Part shown: positions 7,304 to 15,118 of the stretch, piece by piece
Numbering within the stretch: the stretch's first letter is position 1
Layout: every line of letters begins with the position of its first letter
Origin: Streptomyces sp. NBC_00704
GTDB lineage: Bacteria > Actinomycetota > Actinomycetes > Streptomycetales > Streptomycetaceae
Direction: 5' to 3'
DNA length: 64,000 bases
Assembly (NCBI RefSeq): GCF_036226605.1
Contig: NZ_CP109000.1
Location: 7,684,501-7,748,500, forward strand
The notes under the pieces: model-generated
Told to the model about the DNA's origin: nothing
Seen by the model: the letters and a program-made list of their open reading frames with translations, nothing else
The model's database searches: none
Translations under genes and position numbers: made by a program

Positions 7304-8893
7304 TCAGGCCGGTGAGGCCGGTGAGGGGAAGCGGACGGCGAGCAGGGCGCGGTCGTCGGGGAAGGCCGCCTCGGGCTGGTGGTGCAGGAAGCGGTCGCAG
7401 AGTTCGGCGATATCGAGACCGGAGGTGGTGCGGGCGCACGCAGTGAGCCGTTCTATTCCCAGGGCGAGGTCCTCGCGGCGGCGCTCGATCAGACCGTCGG
7501 TGTACAGCAACAGCGTGTCGTCCGTGCTCACGGTGGTGGCGGCCCGCGGGTAGGTGACGTCGCGGACAGGTCCGAGCGGAGGCGCGATGGTGTCGTCGAG
7601 GTAGGCGCTGGCGCCGTCGGCGTGGATGAGCAGCGGCGGCGGATGGCCGGCTCTGGAGTAGGTCAGGGTCCGGGTGCGGCGGTCGAAGACCAGGTAGCAG
7701 GCGGTGGCCATCCGGTTCGGGTGGTAGCGGCCCAGAAAGGTGTTGAGTTCGTCGAGCACCGCGGCCGGGTCGGTGCCGCGGCGCGGGACGATGTTGCGCA
7801 GAGCGGCGGTGATCTGTGCCATGACGGTCGCTTCGTGCAGACCATGGCCCGCGACGTCGCCGATGCTCAGGCCGATGTGATCGTCGTCCACGTCGTAGAC
7901 GTCGTACCAGTCACCGCCGACCGAGAGCAGGTCGCTCCCGGGGGCGTAGCAGGTGGCCGTCTTCAGACCGGGCAGGTGTGGCAGGCGTGGCAGCAGGCTG
8001 AGTTGGAGGCGTTCGGCGACCCGGTGCTCGTGCTCGTGGAGTCCGGCCCGGCGCAGGGCCTGGGCGATCTGCTGGGCCACGGCCGTCACGTGCTCGGAAG
8101 TCGTGGAGTCGTGCGAGCCGTAGACGATCAGCATGCCCAGGTGAACGCCGTCCGCCTCCAGCGACAACGCGGACGGCACCGCCTCGGCGGCCTCCGTCGG
8201 GAGGGAGCCGTGCGAGGCGGCGGGGCGGTCCAGGTCCGTCCAGCCCTCCGCGTCAGCGGCGAGAGCGCTGTCCTCCGGTTGCAGGGGCGGTACCAGTCGC
8301 GCCGCATGCAGATAGAGCTCGGCCGCGGTGGCTCCCAGGGCGGCCGGCGCCACCTCCCCGACGACGCGGGACACCTCCGCGAGAGTGACCGCACCTGCCA
8401 GGGCGGCGGTCAGCTCGTACAGATGCTGCAACTGGGCCCGGGCGGCCTGCTCGGCGGCCAGCAACCGCGCCCGGTCCACTTCGGTGACCCGACGGAAGGC
8501 CACCTCCCGGTTCAGCGCCTCCACCTGCTCACTGAGCACGACGAACCGGTCGGACGCCCCGGCCTCGACCAGATGCAGCTGTGCCGCCGGCTCCGGGCCG
8601 TCCCACCATGTGGCGCGCGCCCCGTGGCAGCGGAAACGCCGCATGCGGCCGTCGGCGTCCTTGAGGACGAGCGCGCCGGGCACCGAGCTGCCGCTGCGCA
8701 GCCACACAGCCAGCTGCCGACGCAGCCACGCCGTGTCCTCGGGCCGCAGGTCGAACAGGCTGGCGCCCGGACGCAGCCGGTCGTCACAGCGACCGGCCGC
8801 CGGATTGACGGCCAGCACGCGGCCGTCGGCCCCGCACAGCAGCACCGGGTGAGGCATCGGTCTGGTGATGGCCCGGAAGAGGCCAAGACTCAT
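7304..8893 (-). CDS. PAS/GAF SpoIIE-type PP2C phosphatase
   Basis: The 529-residue protein begins with a PAS-like sensor (HPVLLCGADGRVLAVNPAAG, about residues 1-110), continues with a helical linker and a GAF-like region (about 150-285), and ends in a SpoIIE/PP2C serine phosphatase. Metal-binding motifs are present: GGDWYDVY, GDVAGHG, AGHPPPL, TDGLIERR and DDRALL. It should dephosphorylate an anti-sigma antagonist in response to a signal. Its ATG overlaps the stop of the upstream MetOD1 gene by four bases, so the two are translationally coupled. There is no membrane segment, so it is cytoplasmic. The STAS protein at 6250 is a plausible substrate. Confidence 0.9.
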   Translation of the reverse strand: MSLGLFRAITRPMPHPVLLCGADGRVLAVNPAAGRCDDRLRPGASLFDLRPEDTAWLRRQLAVWLRSGSSVPGALVLKDADGRMRRFRCHGARATWWDGPEPAAQLHLVEAGASDRFVVLSEQVEALNREVAFRRVTEVDRARLLAAEQAARAQLQHLYELTAALAGAVTLAEVSRVVGEVAPAALGATAAELYLHAARLVPPLQPEDSALAADAEGWTDLDRPAASHGSLPTEAAEAVPSALSLEADGVHLGMLIVYGSHDSTTSEHVTAVAQQIAQALRRAGLHEHEHRVAERLQLSLLPRLPHLPGLKTATCYAPGSDLLSVGGDWYDVYDVDDDHIGLSIGDVAGHGLHEATVMAQITAALRNIVPRRGTDPAAVLDELNTFLGRYHPNRMATACYLVFDRRTRTLTYSRAGHPPPLLIHADGASAYLDDTIAPPLGPVRDVTYPRAATTVSTDDTLLLYTDGLIERRREDLALGIERLTACARTTSGLDIAELCDRFLHHQPEAAFPDDRALLAVRFPSPASPA

Positions 8894-9420
8894 GGAGCCA
8901 CAGCCGGATCGCCGAAGTACTCACGACCGCTCAGTGTCTCCGCGGCCACGTCGGGGACCAGGTGCACGACCACGCGGCAGCCCGCGTCGCCGCGCGCGAT
9001 GGTCTCCTCCAACTCGACCCGGGCATAGCCCAGGTTGCGGGCGGCGACGGTGCCGAAGACATTGGACGTCATCATGCACATCGACTCCCGGCCCACCACC
9101 TTCTCCGCGAACGGACACACCCGGTTGCCCAGCACGATCTTCTTCTCGTCGTGCTCGATCACGTAGAAGTCCCCGTTGATCCGGCGCTTGAGATCCACGA
9201 GCGCCTCGGCGACCTGCTCGCCGGTGAGCCGGTCCACCGCCAGGGCCTTGAGGTACATCTCGTCGATCTGCGTGCCGACGGCCTGCCCGACCAGGCTGAC
9301 GTAGCCGGACGCCTCCTCCAGCCCGATCACCGATTCCAGCGACGTCGCCAGCTCACGCACCAAGGTCCGCAGGAACACATCACGGTTCAGCGCAATCTCC
9401 ACTTCCGCAACCTGTCCCAT
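8890..9420 (-). CDS. Methanogen output domain 1 (MetOD1) protein
   Basis: The 176-residue protein matches the MetOD1 sensor-output family seen in streptomycetes: YVIEHDEKKIVLGNRVCPF, MCMMTSNVFGTVAARNLGY and ARGDAGCRVVVHL. Three conserved cysteines (in RVCPF, SMCMM and AGCRV) may form a metal or redox site; that is inference. It is the first gene of a two-gene operon with the SpoIIE phosphatase, with a four-base ATGA overlap, so it may pass a signal to it. Start at 9420 is preferred because GGGAG lies at the right spacing; a start at 9444 would add eight residues. Confidence 0.8.
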   Translation of the reverse strand: MGQVAEVEIALNRDVFLRTLVRELATSLESVIGLEEASGYVSLVGQAVGTQIDEMYLKALAVDRLTGEQVAEALVDLKRRINGDFYVIEHDEKKIVLGNRVCPFAEKVVGRESMCMMTSNVFGTVAARNLGYARVELEETIARGDAGCRVVVHLVPDVAAETLSGREYFGDPAVAP

Positions 9421-9700
9421 GCCGACTCCCTCATCCTCGCCCACGGCGGCAGCGCGACCGCAGCGGCCTCACTTCCTGCGACGGGATCTGATTCTGCCAG
9501 CGTTCTCCCGCTCGCCACCACCGGCCCGGTCAATGATCTGACGAACGAACTGCGCAGGGTCCGCCGGCCCTCCGATCGAGGCGACGGGTTCTCCGAACGG
9601 CCGCGACACATACCGCCAGCCGGCCGCCCCGAAGACCTGCCGGGTCCGTCGCGACGGAGCGGGTCCCGAACACCTCGGTGAGACCATCATCCTTGGCTAC

Positions 9701-9845
9701 CTGGCATGCCGGGCGGCGGCGAGGGCGCGCACGCTCGCCCACAAGTTCCGTCAGGAGACCGGGATATCCCCGATGCAGCGGCGCGGCGAGTAGCGCCTAC
9801 GCTGCGTTCGCCGACTGCTGGAACGCACGATGCACTGCTTGATGT
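9701..9845 (+). pseudogene. AraC/GlxA-type regulator fragment
   Basis: One frame reads ARTLAHKFRQETGISPMQ, the second helix-turn-helix of AraC regulators, followed by an in-frame TAG at 9791-9793 and then RLRCVRRLLERT, the expected continuation. The N-terminal domain is missing. This is a decayed fragment of about 48 codons beside the acetyltransferase gene. Confidence 0.55.
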
Positions 9846-10427
9846 TCACGGGTGGGGAGACGCGGGACCAGCCCTGAACGAGTGCAGATCGGCCGCAGCG
9901 AGGGTTTGCTCCGCTGCATACAACTCGAAGGTACTCACGCGCTGGAAGCCGAGACGGGCGGCGAGTTTGAGGGAACGCTCGTTGGCCGTCTGTGTCACCA
10001 CCAGGACCGGCTGGTCCGGCAGTTCGTCCGCGGCGATCCGCAACGCAGCCGTGGCGGCCTCGAACGCCAGCCCCGCTCCCCAACTTTCCCGTCGGAGGAT
10101 GTAGGACAACTCCAGCTCCTCGTCATCTCCGCTGACGTGCCCGGGAAGGGCGGCGGAGCGGCGATCGAGCACGAGTGTCCCGATGAGCAGGTCGGTTTCC
10201 TTGTCCGCGATGACGTAGGTTCCGGGCTTGCCGGCTACAGCGCCGATGCCGTTCGTGTCGAAGTACTGCTCGACGACGGCACGGGGCCGCGGGCCGCCCA
10301 GGTGGGCGCGGATCTGCGCATCAATCTGCAGCTCGATGAGGCCGTCGACGTCGGCGTCGAGTGCTTTTCGCAGCCGGAGACGAGCCGTGCTGATCTCCAT
10401 GGCCGACAGCGTGGGCAATGAGTTCAT
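9846..10427 (-). CDS. GNAT acetyltransferase
   Basis: The 193-residue protein fits the RimJ/RimL-like branch of GNAT N-acetyltransferases: start MEISTARLRLRKALDADVDG, middle ELELSYILRRESWGAGLAFE with the acetyl-CoA-binding turn, and end TANERSLKLAARLGFQRV. Such enzymes transfer acetyl groups to protein N-termini or small molecules; the substrate is unknown. The open frame extends far upstream of 10427, but that part has no family resemblance. No clear ribosome site precedes 10427 or the second ATG at 10400. It is unlinked to an operon. Confidence 0.82.
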   Translation of the reverse strand: MNSLPTLSAMEISTARLRLRKALDADVDGLIELQIDAQIRAHLGGPRPRAVVEQYFDTNGIGAVAGKPGTYVIADKETDLLIGTLVLDRRSAALPGHVSGDDEELELSYILRRESWGAGLAFEAATAALRIAADELPDQPVLVVTQTANERSLKLAARLGFQRVSTFELYAAEQTLAAADLHSFRAGPASPHP

Positions 10428-10516
10428 GAGGTGATTGTTCCGGCTCGTGCCGCGAAGCGGCCGGGACCGCATCGCACTTCCTCGTTCGGCCGCCACCCTC
10501 GTAAAGGATGTGGCCA

Positions 10517-10972
10517 CTACGGCCGCGCGCACTCCCGTCCGGCCAGGAATGTCTCGGTCTGCCGCGTCAGGAACTGTGGCAGGTCGCTCAGCTCCGAGAC
10601 GATCATGCTCAGATCCCGGCCGAGTTCGGGCCACTCGTTCCAGACGGCTGGCCTCCGGGTCACGACGGCGGACAACAGATCGCCTTCGTACAGGTGGCCC
10701 GCAGCCATCGGATCGTCGCGCAGCACCTCCAGCGCACACGGCAGGAGAAACCTCAGTCCCACGTTCTGCCCGATCAGCAGACGCATGTCCTCAACGGTCA
10801 GTTCGCCGATCGGGTGACCCCTCAGGGAATGCACCTTCACCACGAGGGGACTTGCATCGGCGGGCGGGGCCGACCAGAAGTCCCGTTCAAGCTCTTCCAA
10901 GGAGCGTGCGCGGTCCACGAGTCGAGTCACCGATCGATCGTCCCACACCGAAGCTCTCACCCGCGGTCTCAT
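10517..10972 (-). CDS. CdiI-like immunity protein (orphan)
   Basis: The 151-residue protein resembles actinobacterial proteins annotated as contact-dependent growth inhibition immunity proteins: LVVKVHSLRGHPIGELTVED, MRLLIGQNVGLRFLLPCALE and GHLYEGDLLSAVV. In that family the protein neutralises a toxin domain delivered by a neighbouring cell. No CdiA, polymorphic toxin or secretion gene is visible nearby, so if the assignment holds it is an orphan immunity gene. The start at 10972 is uncertain; an ATG at 11005 is also open. It lies 89 bases upstream of the acetyltransferase start on the same strand. Confidence 0.65.
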   Translation of the reverse strand: MRPRVRASVWDDRSVTRLVDRARSLEELERDFWSAPPADASPLVVKVHSLRGHPIGELTVEDMRLLIGQNVGLRFLLPCALEVLRDDPMAAGHLYEGDLLSAVVTRRPAVWNEWPELGRDLSMIVSELSDLPQFLTRQTETFLAGRECARP

Positions 10973-11005
10973 AGGCGTGGCCGCCACTTCTCGCGAGCTT
11001 GTCAC

Positions 11006-11332
11006 CCACAGACCGTCCGGCGATGACCGGCCCGTACGTGGCCGTGCTGCTGCGGGTGGCTCGGCCCACTCCGTCCGGAGTACCGGCCCAACAAGCCGAG
11101 TTACACGCCGGCCTGTTGGGTCGTGCGGGCGGGAGGAGAGCCGCAGTCGAACGACGCCAATGAACGGCGGACGTCCCCCGAGCCGCCAGCGCTCCGCGGC
11201 GACGGGAGACGGCCGCTCTCAGGACAGACGGCCACTCTCCGGACGGATACCGGCGAGCCGCGGGGGAAGCCGGATCGGGCCGGACGGGACCCTGCTACCC
11301 GGTTGCGGCGCCCTCGGCCGCCCTCGAACCGA
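11006..11332. other. Intergenic region with short repeats
   Basis: About 330 bases without a convincing gene. It holds a weak inverted repeat (CCCAACA 11088-11094 with TGTTGGG 11114-11120) and the tandem repeat at 11207-11244. Confidence 0.45.
11207..11244. repeat. Two 19-bp tandem repeats
   Basis: AGACGGCCGCTCTCAGGAC is followed directly by AGACGGCCACTCTCCGGAC, two mismatches in 19. No function is apparent. Confidence 0.6.
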
Positions 11333-12094
11333 TCAGGGCGCCCACGGCCCGAGCATGCCCTTCATCGTGTCGCTCAGGGCGAGTTGCAGCAGCGGGCCGT
11401 AGGTGATGCGGCCGACGCCGAGACGGCGGAAGCGCTCGAGATCGTGCTTGACGGGGTGGGCCGTGGAGTTCACGGGAACGGAGACGGCGCCGGTCACCGC
11501 GGTCAGCAGGTCGTCGTTGTCCTGGATTCCCACCGGGTAGACGCTGTCGGCGCCCGCCTGCTCCAGGGCCCGCAGCCGCTCGATCGCCTCGTCGAGGACG
11601 GTCGAGGCGTCATCGGCGTGCAGGAAGAGGTCGGTGCGCCCGTTGATCCAGACGGGGATCCCGGCGTCGTCGGCCGCCGCGCGCAGGCCGGCGATGTAGC
11701 TCGCGTGTTCCTTGGTGGTGCGCAAGCGTCCGCCGTCCGAGTGGACGGTGTCCTCGACGTTGAGGCCGACGCCGCCGACCTCGGTGAGTCCGGCGATGAG
11801 GTCCGCGGGTTCCTGTCCGTAGCCGGACTCCAGGTCGACGGAGACGGGAACGTCGACCGCCGCGATGATGGGCCTGACGGCGGCGAGGACCTCCTCGAAG
11901 GTCTGCCCCTCGTGGTCCTCGGCTCCACGGGAGTCGGCGAGCGGATGACTGCCGATGGTGAGCGCGGGGAATCCGGCGCCCGCGGCCGTCCGAGCGGACC
12001 AGACGTCCCACACGGTCGGCAGTACGAGCGGCTTGTACTTGGCGTGCAGCTGCTTGATTCGTTGAGCGCGCTCAACGGTCGTCCGAATGTCCAT
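11333..12094 (-). CDS. Isocitrate lyase/PEP mutase-family enzyme
   Basis: The 253-residue protein is a TIM-barrel member of the isocitrate lyase/phosphoenolpyruvate mutase superfamily. It shows PLVLPTVWDVWSARTAAGAG, the metal-binding SVDLESGYG, GLNVEDTVH and ING-RTDLFL. The conserved KKCGH-type catalytic loop of true isocitrate lyase is absent, so it is one of the small relatives that cleave or rearrange C-C or C-P bonds of 2-oxo or hydroxy acids; the substrate is unknown. It starts at 12094; a longer frame to 12193 has no family resemblance. It is monocistronic. Confidence 0.85.
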   Translation of the reverse strand: MDIRTTVERAQRIKQLHAKYKPLVLPTVWDVWSARTAAGAGFPALTIGSHPLADSRGAEDHEGQTFEEVLAAVRPIIAAVDVPVSVDLESGYGQEPADLIAGLTEVGGVGLNVEDTVHSDGGRLRTTKEHASYIAGLRAAADDAGIPVWINGRTDLFLHADDASTVLDEAIERLRALEQAGADSVYPVGIQDNDDLLTAVTGAVSVPVNSTAHPVKHDLERFRRLGVGRITYGPLLQLALSDTMKGMLGPWAP

Positions 12095-12359
12095 GGCGAG
12101 GACGCTACCCCCGAGGGACCGGGCACCAACCGTTACCGGCCGGGAGTCAGGACGTGGATCGCGGGCCGGGTCCGCTACGTCCGTCCGTGTCACCCGCCCG
12201 TGTCACCCGTCCGGCGGACTCGCCGCGCGGGAGGCGAAGGGCGCTCAGAGCGTCGGGCGCGGGCGCACGAGACTCGCCCCAGCGCTTGGGAGAAGCCGAT
12301 GACGGAGGAATCGGACGACTCGATGGAGGAATTCGACATCACGGCTCAACGCGAGTCCT

Positions 12360-12950
12360 AATTCCGCGAAGCGCACGCGCCGGCCGCGTGCCCTGAATGC
12401 CATTCAGCGCAGTGAACGGCTGATCGCCGCGCTGCTCGCCCTGGCGAAGGGCGAGAGCGGTGTGCTCCTTCCCTCGGCGGTCGATCTGGCCGAAGAGGCT
12501 CGGACGGCGATCACCGATGCGCTGACGGAGGCGCGGGAGGCCGAAGTGACCGTAGACGCGCAACTGAACGCCGCCCCGGTGTGGGGTGACTCATCCCTCC
12601 TCGGGCAGCTTGTGGGAAACCTGGTGACCAACGCCGTCCGTCACAACAGGCCGAACGGCTCGGTGCACATCGCCACGAGGACTGCCGGCGAGGGCGGCGC
12701 GTTCGTCGAGGTGGCCAACACCGGCCCTGACGTCCGGGAATCCGATCTGCCCACGCTGTGCGAACCCTTCCAGCGCGGCAGTGGACGCCGTAAGGGGGCG
12801 GGCCTCGGGCTGTCCGTGGTCCGCGCGGTCACCGCCACGCACCAGGGAAAAATGATCATCCGGGTCAATCCGTCCGGCGGCCTCACCGTACGGGTGGAGT
12901 TCCCGGCAGCGCACGCGGCGGGCCCCGGACATGGTGCCGGAGACCCGTAA
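12360..12950 (+). pseudogene. C-terminal remnant of a sensor histidine kinase
   Basis: This frame starts inside a kinase: ALNAIQRSERLIAALLALAK resembles the helix after the phospho-accepting His, and the ATPase domain follows (LVGNLVTNAVRHN for the N-box, VANTGPDV for G1, GAGLGLSVVRAV for G2). The sensor, HAMP and His box are gone, and the frame has no good start before a GTG at 12462. No response regulator gene is adjacent. A short frame at 12299-12361 ending just before it may be unrelated. It is a truncated gene unless the ATPase domain is used alone. Confidence 0.7.
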
Positions 12951-13075
12951 CCCTCGCGCTCCTTCACGGGGAGACAGCGTCAGCGCGCGGTCACGGCCAC
13001 GGCCACGCTCACCGCTCCGAATGTGCTGCGGCAGTGATGTGGCTGTGGCTGTGGCACGGACTGCGCGGGCGACGG

Positions 13076-13576
13076 TCAGGCGGTCAGCGCCGCAAGCTCC
13101 GCGTCGGCGCGCTCGGTGACCAGGGCGAGGACGCGGCCGGCCGCGGCCAGATCTCCGGCCGGGATCGCGCCCCAGATGTGGTCCGAGACAGGGGCCGTCT
13201 CGGCTTGGACGGCCGCCAGCAGTTCGCGCCCCGCGTCCGTTGCGCGAAGGCGCGCACCGTCCTCGACGAGCAGGTGTCCGGTCAGGAGCTCGTCGACAGT
13301 GGCGTGGACGGCGGCCGGGTCGGCCTTGAGGGAGTTCCGGACCTGGGCGACGAGTTCGTCCCGTGTCTGCGGGGTCTCGGCGGTGACCGCTGCGCGCAGG
13401 GCGATCTGCCGCTGGAACGTCATGCCGTGCCGCGCCAGGACGTGTTCCAGGACCGCGCGGGCGGCGTAGTGGGCCAGGCCGAGAGCCCGCGCGTTGGCGA
13501 CGGGTGCGGAAGCGGTCGCCGCCGCGGTGGCGGACTCCGACGCGGTGGAAATTGTCGTGGGAGACGCTGTGGTCAT
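13076..13576 (-). CDS. MarR-like winged-helix protein
   Basis: The 166-residue protein has a Thr/Ser/Ala-rich first 25 residues and then a helical winged-helix-like core (QRQIALRAAVTAETPQTRDE, VHATVDELLTGHLLVEDGAR, LRATDAGRELLAAV). The last segments resemble MarR-type regulators. Its ATG overlaps the stop of the MarR gene at 13573 by four bases, so the two are coupled. Two small winged-helix proteins in one operon suggest either a heteromeric regulator or a regulator with a co-transcribed modulator; both ideas are inference. Confidence 0.72.
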   Translation of the reverse strand: MTTASPTTISTASESATAAATASAPVANARALGLAHYAARAVLEHVLARHGMTFQRQIALRAAVTAETPQTRDELVAQVRNSLKADPAAVHATVDELLTGHLLVEDGARLRATDAGRELLAAVQAETAPVSDHIWGAIPAGDLAAAGRVLALVTERADAELAALTA

Positions 13577-14067
13577 GGTGTTGTCCCCTGAGGTGTCGGG
13601 TCGTTCGGTACGGACGGTGCGAGGGGCGCTTCGAGCAGGTTCGTCAGCTCGTCGGTGAGCGTGCGCGTCCGTGGGGCGTCGGGGCCGCCGAGTGGTTCCA
13701 GCAACCGCTGATGCAGTTCCTGGACCACCGCGATGGCCTGTCGTGTGACGTCCTGGCCCTTCTCGGTGAGGGCGAGCTGCATGGCGCGCGGGTCACGGGG
13801 ATCACGGGCGCGCTCGACCAGGCCGGCCGATTCCAGGGCGCGTGCCAGCTTCGACACGTACAGAGCCTCCAGACCGGTGTGCTCGGCGAGCCGGCGCTGG
13901 CTGGGCCGCTCACCGGCGCGCTGCATGCCGTGCAGTGACGCGACGAGCGAGTACTGGGCGTGGGTGAGGCCCAGTGGGGCCACGGCGCGATCGACCGCGA
14001 CACGCCACTTGTTGGCGAGCCGCCACACCAGGAAGCCGGGCGTGGGACCCGGTGAGCCGTTGTTCAT
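13573..14067 (-). CDS. MarR-family regulator
   Basis: The 164-residue protein is a canonical MarR: FLVWRLANKWRVAVDRAVAP, LTHAQYSLVASLHGM, recognition helix TGLEALYVSKLARALESAGL and wing RARDPRDPRAMQLALTEKGQ. It is first in a two-gene operon. The AT-richer upstream segment contains the direct repeat CATGGCTACT twice (14080-14104), a candidate autoregulatory site. No drug or stress target gene is adjacent on this strand. Confidence 0.88.
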   Translation of the reverse strand: MNNGSPGPTPGFLVWRLANKWRVAVDRAVAPLGLTHAQYSLVASLHGMQRAGERPSQRRLAEHTGLEALYVSKLARALESAGLVERARDPRDPRAMQLALTEKGQDVTRQAIAVVQELHQRLLEPLGGPDAPRTRTLTDELTNLLEAPLAPSVPNDPTPQGTTP

Positions 14068-14079
14068 GAATTTAGATTA

Positions 14080-14104
14080 CATGGCTACTATGTCCATGGC
14101 TACT
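14080..14104. promoter_or_regulatory. Direct repeat at the MarR operon promoter
   Basis: CATGGCTACT occurs at 14080-14089 and 14095-14104, 15 bases apart. It lies 13 bases upstream of the MarR start in the most AT-rich stretch nearby, so an operator role is likely but unproven. Confidence 0.45.
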
Positions 14105-14223
14105 GTTTCGGGGCCGTGTGCGTCGCGCATCCGGCTGCTCGCCGAACGCAGGGGACGCGCCCGCATCCGCAGCGAGACAGCCATCCGCTGGGGCGGACGC
14201 CCCCTCGCACCAGCGGTCCGAAA

Positions 14224-14287
14224 CCTGAACAAACCCTTGTGAACCCTGAACAGATCCACGTGAACCCTGAACAAGCCCATGCCGAAC
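14224..14287. repeat. Three 21-bp tandem repeats
   Basis: Three copies start with CCTGAACA and end in GAAC (14224-14244, 14245-14265, 14266-14287). Both arms CCTGAACA and GTGAAC recur with a variable 7-base centre. They lie just downstream of the TetR gene. On the minus strand they would encode LFRVH-type heptads, but no ribosome site supports a gene. Confidence 0.65.
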
Positions 14288-14323
14288 ACCGTGAGCCTCC
14301 GGCGGACCTGTCCGGTCGGAGCG

Positions 14324-15010
14324 CTAACGGAGGGCTGAGATCCCGGCGAGGAAGATGTCGACTCCGACGAGGAACTGCTCGCGGTCGTCGTGCTCGCCCA
14401 GTCGGGTCGCCGCCGCGTGCACGAAGGGGTACCGGGCGGGATCGACCTGTGCCCATTGCTCGGCGGCGTCGTCCAGGAAGGCCTCCCGGTCCGTGTCGCC
14501 GTCCGTGCGCAGCCGCGCGTTGGCGGCGTTCTGCGCGGCGACGCCCAGGACGTAGTTCACGAGCGCGCCGGCCGCGTCGAAGCGCGCCGCGTGGGGAACG
14601 TCGAGGGCGTCCAGCAGCCTGCCGACGCTCTCGTAGAAGTCGAGGAGCGCGGGTCGCCAGGGCCGGCGGGAGAGTTCCGCCCCGACCCACGGGTGGGCGT
14701 CGATCGCGTCGAACAGGCCGAGGGCGAGGCGGCGCAGAGCGGTGCGAGGGTCCGCGTCGGCGACCGTGCCGGCCAGCACGCCGGTGATGACCTCGTCGGC
14801 GGCCGTGGCGAGCAGATCGCTCTTGTCCGCGACATGGTGGTAGATCGCCCCGTAGCCGGTGCTCAGCCGCACGGTGAGGGCGCGCAGCGTCAACGCCTTC
14901 TCGCCGCCGCTGTCCAGGAGCTCGATCGCACTCCGGATGATCAGCTCTCTCGACAGGCTGTCCGTCCGCCGCGGAGCCCGCCCGGTCCCTGTCGCCGCTC
15001 TCTTCGCCAT
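14324..15010 (-). CDS. TetR-family repressor
   Basis: The 228-residue protein has an N-terminal TetR DNA-binding domain (ELIIRSAIELLDSGGEKALT, LRALTVRLSTGYGAIYHHV) and a helical ligand-binding domain resembling the TetR_C class. It is transcribed divergently from the Tet(X)-like monooxygenase at 15119. Two copies of one 15-bp palindromic box lie between the starts, so it should repress itself and the monooxygenase until a ligand binds. The start at 15010 is used; an in-frame ATG at 15049 would run into an operator. Confidence 0.88.
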   Translation of the reverse strand: MAKRAATGTGRAPRRTDSLSRELIIRSAIELLDSGGEKALTLRALTVRLSTGYGAIYHHVADKSDLLATAADEVITGVLAGTVADADPRTALRRLALGLFDAIDAHPWVGAELSRRPWRPALLDFYESVGRLLDALDVPHAARFDAAGALVNYVLGVAAQNAANARLRTDGDTDREAFLDDAAEQWAQVDPARYPFVHAAATRLGEHDDREQFLVGVDIFLAGISALR

Positions 15011-15029
15011 GACTCCAGCATCCCATGGA

Positions 15030-15077
15030 TGGAGCGTCGATCCAATCACGTGTTAGCTTCATTGGAGTGACGATCCA
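15030..15077. promoter_or_regulatory. Paired TetR operators
   Basis: TGGAGCGTCGATCCA (15030-15044) and TGGAGTGACGATCCA (15063-15077) are the same imperfect palindrome 33 bases apart, about three helical turns. They lie between the divergent TetR and monooxygenase genes. Confidence 0.7.
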
Positions 15078-15118
15078 CAATCGGCGCGCCATCCCCTTAT
15101 GGCGTCAGGGAGGAAACC

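Noticed and set aside
7379..9028. Long plus-strand open frame antisense to the phosphatase gene
   Set aside because: It is the mirror of a well-supported gene in high-GC DNA; the protein is low-complexity and resembles nothing.
12299..12361. 20-codon acidic peptide before the kinase remnant
   Set aside because: Could be a leader peptide, but no ribosome site or conserved pattern supports it.
14077..14289. Minus-strand frame encoding LFRVH-type repeats
   Set aside because: The pattern comes from the 21-bp DNA repeats and there is no ribosome site.
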